This document shows positions 30,555 to 36,801 of a stretch of 37,913 nucleotides of DNA, in pieces. Positions within the stretch are counted from its first letter, which is position 1; the number at the start of each line of letters is the position of its first letter. The DNA is from a virus. The notes beneath the pieces were generated by a model that made no database searches, was not told the DNA's origin, and saw only the letters and a list, made by a program, of their open reading frames with translations. The translations under genes were made by a program, and so were the position numbers. The stretch is taken from positions 1-37,913 of the IMG/VR virus record IMGVR_UViG_3300044546_000245, one strand, 5' to 3'.

Positions 30555-31020
30555 TGATCAACTCCCTCATTTTGTCGTAGGCTTCAACGCAGGAGTTGAG
30601 CTTGACGATGGCTTTATCCCCATCGGCTGCGATGTCGATAAGAGCTGATATAAGCGTTCGCTCAGATTCGCTTTGATCGGGCTGGATGGGTTCGATATTT
30701 CTTGGGGCAATGGGGGCACTTGGGCTGGCTTGTGGACAACTTGGGGTGGGGATGCGCAACCGACCAGTGCGAGCAAGCTCGTGCATAGCAGACTGTTTCT
30801 TAACAATTTCATTTTGAGCCTTTCTGAGTAGAGTTTCTTGATCTGACAATTTGGTGGCCATGTCTTTTTCAAGCACACGCGCCTCATCATTCTTTTTGGC
30901 AATGGCAAGCTTCATGTCGTTGTCTCTGTCTGACCAGCCAAAGTGATAGCCACTGCGATAAGTGCCAAACAGCGCAACAGATACGCCAAGAATTAACCAA
31001 GGGAGTGGAATTCCAAACAT
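30541..31020 (-). CDS. Rz-like inner-membrane spanin
   Basis: This 159-residue protein starts at the ATG at 31020, which overlaps the previous stop (TGATG) and has GAGGTGA upstream. An N-terminal transmembrane anchor (FGIPLPWLILGVSVALFGTY) is followed by a long charged coiled coil (about 30-85) and a periplasmic C-terminal domain. That is the Rz layout. With the Rz1 lipoprotein nested in another frame it should bridge inner and outer membranes and fuse them as the last step of lysis. Confidence 0.82.
   Translation of the reverse strand: MFGIPLPWLILGVSVALFGTYRSGYHFGWSDRDNDMKLAIAKKNDEARVLEKDMATKLSDQETLLRKAQNEIVKKQSAMHELARTGRLRIPTPSCPQASPSAPIAPRNIEPIQPDQSESERTLISALIDIAADGDKAIVKLNSCVEAYDKMRELINGQQ
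30567..30812 (-). CDS. Rz1-like outer-membrane lipoprotein spanin, nested in Rz
   Basis: This 81-residue protein lies entirely inside the Rz gene in another frame. The ATG at 30812 has AAAGG upstream. A basic start (MKLLRNSLL) and lipobox LVGC with C19 are followed by a proline-rich stretch (PPQVVHKPAQVPPLPQEI). Signal, lipobox, proline richness and nesting are the defining features of Rz1. Confidence 0.82.
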   Translation of the reverse strand: MKLLRNSLLCTSLLALVGCASPPQVVHKPAQVPPLPQEISNPSSPIKANLSERLYQLLSTSQPMGIKPSSSSTPALKPTTK

Positions 31021-31529
31021 CAAGTCACCTCTTTTCTAGCTAAAGCCAATGCTTCTCGATCCTCGTCAGACTCCAAAAGGTCTGGTGGAGTAGTTGGAGG
31101 AGGAGGGGGTGTCCATGATTCGTCAAGGTCTGGATTCTTAAAGCCCATCCAGTTGTAGCCTTGCGACAATGCGCTTGCAGCACTGGCAACAGTCGGTGGG
31201 GGTGCGTATGGATTCACTGAGGGCTGGTAAGACTGCACTTGTTGTGGTTGGCTTGACATCATTCCAACAGCAGCACCCACACTTTTTTTGCCAATCACAC
31301 CACCAATGCCGCCAACTATCAGAAGCACGATGTCGTTGAGCATCTTGGTGTAAGCCATATCAATTGGAGCCATGCTCTTTATTGGTTGAGTCACAAACGT
31401 CACAGAGTACAAAAGTGCAACCACAATAAAGCAGAGAATCAATGTGACCGCAATGACCACAAAGCCCCAGACTCTAATTTCTAAATCTTCAGCGTTTAGC
31501 TTCTGGCTGTTGTGATTGTTGTGGTGCAA
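31020..31529 (-). CDS. Two-helix membrane protein, possible holin
   Basis: A TTG start at 31529, with GGAG 9 bases upstream, gives 169 residues. Two transmembrane segments (about 20-46, VWGFVVIAVTLILCFIVVALLY; about 63-92, MLNDIVLLIVGGIGGVIGKKSVGAAVGMM) are followed by a long Pro/Gln/Ser-rich tail (PPPPPTTPPD). The lysis-block position and two helices suggest a holin, though the long soluble tail is unusual for one. It overlaps the upstream lipoprotein gene by 41 bases. Confidence 0.55.
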   Translation of the reverse strand: MHHNNHNSQKLNAEDLEIRVWGFVVIAVTLILCFIVVALLYSVTFVTQPIKSMAPIDMAYTKMLNDIVLLIVGGIGGVIGKKSVGAAVGMMSSQPQQVQSYQPSVNPYAPPPTVASAASALSQGYNWMGFKNPDLDESWTPPPPPTTPPDLLESDEDREALALARKEVT

Positions 31530-31695
31530 TTTGCTTCTCCAAAATTGGTGCGACTAAGTATTCAGGACAAGTCTGGGTAAACAGGCATCGAGGCTTTTGA
31601 CATTCAGGCTCAGTAAACCGATCAGGGTCTTGACACTTATAGCGATAGACATCTTTGCAGCCTGTCAGCAAAAGCAAGATCAAAAGATATTTCAT
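31489..31695 (-). CDS. Cysteine-rich lipoprotein, 68 aa
   Basis: MKYLLILLLLTGC is a signal peptide with a lipobox (LTGC, C13). The mature part has five more Cys (KCQDPDRFTEPECQKPRC, FTQTCPEYL). A similar short Cys-rich lipoprotein is often found ahead of lysis genes in small aquatic phages. It overlaps its upstream neighbour by ATGA. A function in lysis or in superinfection exclusion is possible, and neither is shown. Confidence 0.65.
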   Translation of the reverse strand: MKYLLILLLLTGCKDVYRYKCQDPDRFTEPECQKPRCLFTQTCPEYLVAPILEKQIAPQQSQQPEAKR

Positions 31696-31847
31696 TTTCC
31701 AAGTCCCACTCTGCCAAGCAGTAGGTTTACGATCTTGTCGGAGAGGTCATTTGGCAAAAATTTGAGCAGCCCAAGAAACCATAAAGCCACACATCCATAA
31801 ACGAATATCTTGAGGCACAAATCAAAGGTCTTCTGATACTCGTTCAT
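31692..31847 (-). CDS. Small single-pass membrane protein, 51 aa
   Basis: The ATG at 31847 overlaps the upstream stop (ATGA) and has AAGGTG ahead. MNEYQKTFDLCLKIFVYGC begins it, and a transmembrane helix spans about 13-33 (KIFVYGCVALWFLGLLKFL). The polar C-terminus includes DLSDKIVNLLLGRVG. It is part of the coupled chain of small membrane genes before the endolysin. A holin or antiholin role is possible. Confidence 0.6.
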   Translation of the reverse strand: MNEYQKTFDLCLKIFVYGCVALWFLGLLKFLPNDLSDKIVNLLLGRVGLGK

Positions 31848-32338
31848 CGACCACACCTTCTTGTGGTATTGCAAAACTCCATGAGTTCATAAATACCAAT
31901 TGCAACCAAGAACAAAACAAATGCAACGCCACCAATAATCATGGCTAACTCATTCATTTCATTTTCTTTAGCCTTGGCAGCTTTCTCAGCCTTCTCTAAA
32001 GACCTCAGTTCTCTTGCATCATCGATGTCCATCTGAGCCTGTCGCTCTTTGATTTTGTTCCAAGTCAAAATCTGACCAGAGGTCATAAATAGCATCTTGA
32101 GCTCCTCTTCAAAAGCTCTTGCTTGCTCAAGGGCCATTTCGATTTGAAGTGCCTGACCCATGTTTGAGCCTTTGTTTTTCTTTGCCTCAAGCAGGGCTTT
32201 TGTGGCAGTTGATTTGGCATCGAACATTTTGCCAATCATTGGAGCCAGAGAGCCTAGATCGTTGGCCACCTTGCTGGCCTTCTTGACCATGCTTATAGCT
32301 TGCTGAATGCCAGCAAGTGCTGTCATCGGATCGATCAT
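31844..32338 (-). CDS. Conserved phage protein with C-terminal membrane helix
   Basis: The pattern of this 164-residue protein (MIDPMTALAGIQQAISMVKKASKVANDLGSLAPMIGKMFDAKSTATKAL, 'GSNMGQALQIEMALEQARAFEEELKMLFM', then a helix at about 130-152, LAMIIGGVAFVLFLVAIGIYELM) is common in small aquatic podo- and siphoviruses. It looks like a long coiled coil anchored in the membrane. The role is unknown. It is coupled to both neighbours by ATGA overlaps. Confidence 0.7.
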   Translation of the reverse strand: MIDPMTALAGIQQAISMVKKASKVANDLGSLAPMIGKMFDAKSTATKALLEAKKNKGSNMGQALQIEMALEQARAFEEELKMLFMTSGQILTWNKIKERQAQMDIDDARELRSLEKAEKAAKAKENEMNELAMIIGGVAFVLFLVAIGIYELMEFCNTTRRCGR

Positions 32339-32490
32339 TTTTTTTCAACCTTTTGCCATTCAAGGCACACAACTTTTCGGTTGTAGACATCACCAGTCCA
32401 TGCCCATCGGACACAACGATATTCAGTCTTCGCAGCAGTGGCTAAAGTTGTTGATAAAAACATAACAATCAGCCACTTAAAATAAATCAA
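32335..32490 (-). CDS. Small secreted protein, 51 aa
   Basis: Read from a TTG at 32490 it begins with a convincing signal peptide (LIYFKWLIVMFLSTTLATAA, cleavage near ATAA). A mature part of about 32 residues with two Cys and several aromatics follows (EYRCVRWAWTGDVYNRKVVC). From the ATG at 32463 the signal peptide would be cut short, so TTG is preferred, but the promoter-like box ends here and an ATG start on a shorter leader is possible. The TGA overlaps the next ATG. A periplasmic role in lysis or exclusion is conceivable. Confidence 0.55.
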   Translation of the reverse strand: MIYFKWLIVMFLSTTLATAAKTEYRCVRWAWTGDVYNRKVVCLEWQKVEKK

Positions 32491-32514
32491 ATGTTACTTC
32501 TGGGATTTGTACAA
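32488..32514 (-). promoter_or_regulatory. TTGTACAA-type promoter/operator box upstream of the lysis genes
   Basis: Minus strand: TTGTACAA (32514-32507), then ATCCCAGAAG and TAACATTTG (ending 32488). It agrees with the box at 3239-3265 at 21 of 27 positions, including TTGTACAA, CCCA and TAACA. It lies just after the putative holin-like gene and just before the secreted-peptide and lysis genes, so it may give a separate lysis transcript. Confidence 0.5.
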
Positions 32515-32515
32515 T

Positions 32516-32707
32516 TTATGAAATTTTTTTACTTTTAAAATCTTTATAGATTGCCCAAAGTTTGTGACCAATCAGCAAGACTGTATAAATCAAGGTTGCC
32601 CAAAGTACCAACTCGCTGACCTGAACACCCATCACGCTTGCCAGTGAAACTGTGGCTGGTGGGGCTAACTTGGCAGCGATGGCAGTGGTTGTTTCTGTGT
32701 TGCTCAT
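32516..32707 (-). CDS. Small membrane protein, class II holin-like
   Basis: This 63-residue protein (MSNTETTTAIAAKLAPPATV...) has one transmembrane helix at about 31-51 (SELVLWATLIYTVLLIGHKLW) and a basic C-terminus (YKDFKSKKIS). Size and layout resemble the single-helix T7-type holin and similar proteins of aquatic phages with the same 'A.KLAPP..V....GV.VSELV.WATLIYT' pattern. It overlaps the fibre-adaptor gene by ATGA. Confidence 0.65.
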   Translation of the reverse strand: MSNTETTTAIAAKLAPPATVSLASVMGVQVSELVLWATLIYTVLLIGHKLWAIYKDFKSKKIS

Positions 32708-32979
32708 CGCTCTTGCACCTCGATTAAAAGCGTCCTGTCCTCAGTCCGGGCAGGGCTGTTGTTGGTCACAATTCTGTTTGTTAAACGATAAGACTTGCCA
32801 GCAGTACCACCAGACACCCAAACCACAGTTGACTCTGCAAGATTTGCGCTTTGATTTACAGTAATCGCATCTGGGTTTATCCAACTTGAAGTGACAATTG
32901 TCTCTCCAGTTTGAAGCCAATCAGACCAGTCAAATCCATAGTCAAGAACCGCAGTTGGGTCTTTTATAAAATCAGCCAT
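32704..32979 (-). CDS. Fibre/tail adaptor-like structural protein
   Basis: The ATG at 32979 has GGAGG 6 bases upstream, which decides the start (91 residues). 'DYGFDWSDWLQTGETIVTSSWINPDAITVNQSANLAESTVVWVSGGTAGKSYRLTNRIVTNNSPARTEDRTLLIEV' is a small beta-sandwich pattern seen in phage fibre-tail adaptor proteins. It follows the large repeat protein (8-base overlap), so it may mount it on the virion. Confidence 0.65.
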   Translation of the reverse strand: MADFIKDPTAVLDYGFDWSDWLQTGETIVTSSWINPDAITVNQSANLAESTVVWVSGGTAGKSYRLTNRIVTNNSPARTEDRTLLIEVQER

Positions 32980-34336
32980 TAGAAACCTCCAAAATTCGAT
33001 CCTCGTTGGCAACATACATCACCCGTGATTCTAACGAAATCACGATTTCTCTGTTTTCAGCATAGACATATAGTATGTTAGCGGGAGCAGAGACAGCAAA
33101 AGCATTTGCACTTGGAGCCGCTGCTGTAACAGTTGCTATTAAAGCCTGAATTGTGGCATTCCCAAAGACTGTCAAATTTGGAACAACCGAGCCGACAGTG
33201 TTGATATTTGCAAAGGCAGTGCCATCACCTTGAGCAGTGGCAGTCGGTGCAAGGTTTTGAACCAGAGGGATTGCCACTTGGACAAGTGCAGTGCCAGAAA
33301 CTACAAACTCAGGCTCATTGGCCGCGACAGTTCCAATCAATGCCAAAGCATTGGCAAAACCAACAGCAGACGCACTAGGAGCAGTTGAGACAAGCGTTCC
33401 AATGCTTGACTGAGCATTGCCATCACCAAAGATAGAAACGCTCAAAACGCTTGCTGTGACAGCTCCAATGCTTGCCGATGTGTTGGCTGTGGCAGAAGTC
33501 GAGAATGCCAAAACAGTCGCTGTGGCCACTCCAATGGCAGATTGAGCCATTGCATCACCAATTGAGCTGGCTGCTGGTGCAGTTGCGGTAACAGTGCCGA
33601 TATTTGCTTGGACTAAAGTTGCAGCAAAAGTGTTTGCATTTGGTGCAGTGACTGTGACAGTTCCGATCAAAACCTGAATGTTTGCTTCACCAGTTGCAGT
33701 CGCATTTGGTGCAGTTGCAGTGTCTGTCAAGAAAGACGATTGAATCAGTGCATCAGCAGTCTGGGTAGAACTTGGGACTGTTGCTGTGACAGTGGCAATT
33801 GCACTCTGAATATTTGAGTCACCAGTTGCAGTCGCATTTGGTGCGGTGGCAGTGTCAGTTATGAAAGATGCTTGAATTAGAGCATCAGCAGTTTGGCTAG
33901 AGCTTGGGACTGTTGCTGTAACAGTTCCAATTGTCGCTTGAACAACAACTTCAGGATAAGCAGTAACATTAGGTGCAGTCGCTGTGACAGTGCCAATTAG
34001 ACTCTGAATGTTTGCGTCACCAGTTGCGCTGGCCTGTGGAGCCGTTGCTGTGTCTGTCAGAAAAGATGCCTGAATCAGAGCATCAGCAGTTTGCGTAGAA
34101 CTTGGGACTGTGGCTGTCACAGTGGCAATTGCACTGGATGTGTTTGCCTCGCCAGTTGCCGTTGCGTTTATTGCACTTACTGAGCAAGTGCCAATTGTCG
34201 ATTGGGCTAACGCATCTCCTGAGATAGACGCAGCCAAAACATTCGCTGTGACTGTACCAATGGACGCACTCGCAGTCGCATCGGAAATGCCCGATGTACT
34301 GATTGGAAACTCTGAAAGTGCGTAATGACCAAGCAT
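32972..34336 (-). CDS. Ala/Thr-rich solenoid-like fibre protein with about 23-residue repeats
   Basis: This 454-residue protein is built of roughly 17 repeats close to 'A.IQ..IGTVTATAPNA.A.G', giving a regular beta-solenoid-like pattern. Residues about 65-230 contain three nearly identical longer blocks ('VPSSTQTADALIQASFLTDTATAP'). A short distinct C-terminal domain (ILYVYAENREIVISLESRVMYVANEDRILEV) probably binds a partner. No enzymatic motif. The gene after it is the adaptor-like protein. A long thin fibre or spike shaft is inferred. Confidence 0.65.
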   Translation of the reverse strand: MLGHYALSEFPISTSGISDATASASIGTVTANVLAASISGDALAQSTIGTCSVSAINATATGEANTSSAIATVTATVPSSTQTADALIQASFLTDTATAPQASATGDANIQSLIGTVTATAPNVTAYPEVVVQATIGTVTATVPSSSQTADALIQASFITDTATAPNATATGDSNIQSAIATVTATVPSSTQTADALIQSSFLTDTATAPNATATGEANIQVLIGTVTVTAPNANTFAATLVQANIGTVTATAPAASSIGDAMAQSAIGVATATVLAFSTSATANTSASIGAVTASVLSVSIFGDGNAQSSIGTLVSTAPSASAVGFANALALIGTVAANEPEFVVSGTALVQVAIPLVQNLAPTATAQGDGTAFANINTVGSVVPNLTVFGNATIQALIATVTAAAPSANAFAVSAPANILYVYAENREIVISLESRVMYVANEDRILEVSNG

Positions 34337-34339
34337 TTT

Positions 34340-34747
34340 TTAACCTACGGGTGCAACTGGCCAGTTGATTTCCCAAGGAAATCCTGATTGATCTGTGATG
34401 TCGCGCAGTGCTTGACAGTAGTCAATCCATTCTTGTGATGGTTGTTGGTCGCTGCGAAATTTCCAATCTGTAGCTGTTAAAAAACACAATCTTTGAGCCT
34501 TGACAACATTTGATTGAAATACTGCGCCTATTTCTTTTGCAGCATCTAAGTCTGTTTGCACCACACCAAATTCTAGGGCGGTTTGTAAAGTCATAAAACC
34601 ATGATTTGGATAATTAGCCCAAGTCAAGTCATAAACTTGTTGCTCGCTTAAATCTTTCATTCCTGTAATTGTTCCCCATGTGTCTTGCAAATAACCCGCA
34701 GACAAAACTTTTTTTGTGTCTTTTTCAATGCAGTAATAAATTGTCAT
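34340..34747 (-). CDS. Tail fibre assembly chaperone-like protein
   Basis: The C-terminal half of this 135-residue protein ('KAQRLCFLTATDWKFRSDQQPSQEWIDYCQALRDITDQSGFPWEINWPVAP') matches the phage tail assembly chaperone pattern (a tip of 'R..L...DW......AW..YRQALRDI......P..I.WP'). It lies between the paralogous pair and the solenoid fibre gene, so it may help fold or attach that fibre. Confidence 0.75.
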   Translation of the reverse strand: MTIYYCIEKDTKKVLSAGYLQDTWGTITGMKDLSEQQVYDLTWANYPNHGFMTLQTALEFGVVQTDLDAAKEIGAVFQSNVVKAQRLCFLTATDWKFRSDQQPSQEWIDYCQALRDITDQSGFPWEINWPVAPVG

Positions 34748-35472
34748 TTTTGATGCTCCAGAAGGTAAGTTTTACGATGGTGAAATAATTTTCGATATGC
34801 AGCCCGTACTCGCGTAGGAAAAGAAAAGTGATAAATATCAAGGTCATTCTTTGTTGCTGAACCAGTTACAGCTTGCAGCGATTTTCGTTTGTATGGAATG
34901 ACTTGAAGCAAAGGAGTTCCCGCTGGGATAAAAACTTCACATTCTCGCAAAGGTGAAAAAATAAAATTCATAATATGAAAATTTTCATAATCGTTGATGC
35001 CACCATAAACATACAAGTCTTTTAAAAAAGGTGAATGGAAAGTTGCTGGTAAAACCATTGCTGACCAACCAGCGCGTGTTGTTACCATCCAAGGTGTATT
35101 TAATTTATGCACTTGCAATGTCATATCTTTTTCAATCGGTGCGATACCAGTCACAACTTTTGGATTCATTGGTTTTAATGGTTGAGTAAAAGACTTTTCC
35201 ATTTTCGCAACAGTTCCAACTCGATTTGCTTTTATCCTAATGTCATCCCATGCGTTGATGATGTAACCGGCTTGCATAAGATCGTGCATACCGGGACAAT
35301 TTTGAAACTTGTCATAACTGTTTTCGTATTTTCTTTGATCAGACAACCAAGTTGGAGTAACTTCGCTTGCCAATTGAATCCTTGTAATTTTTGAAACTTG
35401 AGGAGCGCCCACATGAGGTCGAAATGTTATTTCGGGCGTAGCGCTAAACCAAGAGCGAATTTGAGCCATCAT
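34744..35472 (-). CDS. Unknown phage protein, paralogue B
   Basis: Of several in-frame starts the ATG at 35472 is chosen because it overlaps the upstream stop and gives an N-terminus of the same length as paralogue A. The protein has about 242 residues. It shares with paralogue A the order 'P.I.F' near the start, 'W.V.T..GWS...PP/LP', 'Y.GG....' and 'AGTPL...IP.KR'. That pattern recalls small conserved proteins found near fibre and oxygenase genes in aquatic phages. Function unknown. Confidence 0.65.
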   Translation of the reverse strand: MMAQIRSWFSATPEITFRPHVGAPQVSKITRIQLASEVTPTWLSDQRKYENSYDKFQNCPGMHDLMQAGYIINAWDDIRIKANRVGTVAKMEKSFTQPLKPMNPKVVTGIAPIEKDMTLQVHKLNTPWMVTTRAGWSAMVLPATFHSPFLKDLYVYGGINDYENFHIMNFIFSPLRECEVFIPAGTPLLQVIPYKRKSLQAVTGSATKNDLDIYHFSFPTRVRAAYRKLFHHRKTYLLEHQK

Positions 35473-36188
35473 CTTGGGCATCTCAATTCTTGGGTGTAAT
35501 AATGACTTCTGCTGTCTTGGCAACGTCTTATCCTGTCAATTTCTTTGCCATCAGCATCGGTCATTTGACGAACAATGTGTTCTACGTGTTGCCGTTTGAT
35601 TGGTATTGCTGTCACCAAAGGAGTCCCAGCAACAAGGGTGTCATCAAAATTAGGCTTTAGCCATCTTGCGGGAAAGTTAACTTGTTTTGGATACTTGTCT
35701 GTATCAACTAGCCCACCCAAACAAATAAATCTATCCTCTTCGCTGTTAACTGGAGGTATAAATAAAGTTGACCAACCCGGGGAAGTCTTAACCACCCACG
35801 GGTTTATAAACTTTACTGGATCAGCTTTACCAAAAACTTCCGCATTACCTACTTGTTCTAAACTATGTCTTTCAACAGCCCTGTCAAAACTTGTTGATGT
35901 TGGACAAACTTCAATTCGTGATAGGTCGTGATTTGTTTTAATGTGCTGGCTAATAGCCAAAGGCATCGTAAATCCAATGGTCATTGCATCAATCATTGGC
36001 AAACATTTTTTTGCGTTCAATGAAGGTCTTGAATAAGCATCCCTATTGGTTTTGCTAACCGGAGGAATTTGTTTGAACCATTCCGGTATGTTCTTACCAG
36101 CAGGGCATGGATTTGGTGCAACGCCAAAGTAACGCGCATCACAAAAAAACTCAATGATTGGTGTTTTAAAGATTGAAATTAAGTTCAT
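35469..36188 (-). CDS. Unknown phage protein, paralogue A
   Basis: This 239-residue protein starts MNLISIFKTPIIEFFCDARYFGVAPNPCPAGKNIPEWFKQIPP and has a core of 'NPWVVKTSPGWSTLFIPPVNSEEDRFICLGGLVDTDKYPKQVNFPARWL' followed by 'VAGTPLVTAIPIKRQHVEH'. No catalytic motif is recognised. It lies 5 bases after the oxygenase gene and overlaps paralogue B, so oxygenase, A and B are translated as one block. A role in fibre modification is possible but is only inferred from position. Confidence 0.65.
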   Translation of the reverse strand: MNLISIFKTPIIEFFCDARYFGVAPNPCPAGKNIPEWFKQIPPVSKTNRDAYSRPSLNAKKCLPMIDAMTIGFTMPLAISQHIKTNHDLSRIEVCPTSTSFDRAVERHSLEQVGNAEVFGKADPVKFINPWVVKTSPGWSTLFIPPVNSEEDRFICLGGLVDTDKYPKQVNFPARWLKPNFDDTLVAGTPLVTAIPIKRQHVEHIVRQMTDADGKEIDRIRRCQDSRSHYYTQELRCPR

Positions 36189-36193
36189 TGTTG

Positions 36194-36799
36194 TTACCTA
36201 AATTTTGGGCCAATAGCCCATGCAGTAAGTGTTAATCGTTCACCGGAGGTTACGGGAGAAACGCGATGCCCCATAAAAGCTGGAAAAACAATCAAATCCC
36301 CTTTGCGAATTTTGAAACTATGAGCTTTATTAGAATCCCCGTTTACATTCAAATTAAACTCACCCCCTTCGTATCCATCAGGGTCAACCAAACCAAGCAC
36401 AAATGATAGTTTTCTATGTTCAGGCAAGTTTGGGCCTGAATCAAAATGCCAGTTGTAATGTCCATTTGTTTTGTATTTACCATATTGAAATGGTTGAAAA
36501 TGGCTTAAATCAAATTGAAACTTATCGTGATTGATTTTCGCTGCAATGTTTGTCATTCGTTCATAAATCCATTGCGTGTCGGGATGTGGATGTATCCAAG
36601 TAATATCTGTTTCTCTAGTCTCTGCTAAAACTACTGATCCTTCGCCCGAACCAATTTGACCTTTTTCGAACTCAGCTAATTCTCCAAAACTTATAACTTT
36701 GTTTAGTTCATCTTCGTTAAAACCATTTTGATAAACAATGAAGCTGTCTAATGCAATGTGCATTTCTGGAATTCGATTCATGTCAGGAATTTTGTTCAT
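36194..36799 (-). CDS. 2-oxoglutarate/Fe(II)-dependent oxygenase, prolyl-4-hydroxylase-like
   Basis: This 201-residue enzyme is expected to hydroxylate a protein or small substrate using O2 and 2-oxoglutarate. 'HYNWHFDSG' gives the iron ligands H118 and D120, 'FMGHRVSPVTSGERLTL' gives H178, and R188 is the 2-oxoglutarate anchor, so the site is complete. The body matches the short P4H-like family of phages. It begins 2 bases after the stop of a protein with many VPGN and TNP repeats, which could be its substrate. Three closely spaced in-frame ATGs leave the exact start open. Confidence 0.85.
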   Translation of the reverse strand: MNKIPDMNRIPEMHIALDSFIVYQNGFNEDELNKVISFGELAEFEKGQIGSGEGSVVLAETRETDITWIHPHPDTQWIYERMTNIAAKINHDKFQFDLSHFQPFQYGKYKTNGHYNWHFDSGPNLPEHRKLSFVLGLVDPDGYEGGEFNLNVNGDSNKAHSFKIRKGDLIVFPAFMGHRVSPVTSGERLTLTAWAIGPKFR

Positions 36800-36801
36800 G
36801 G

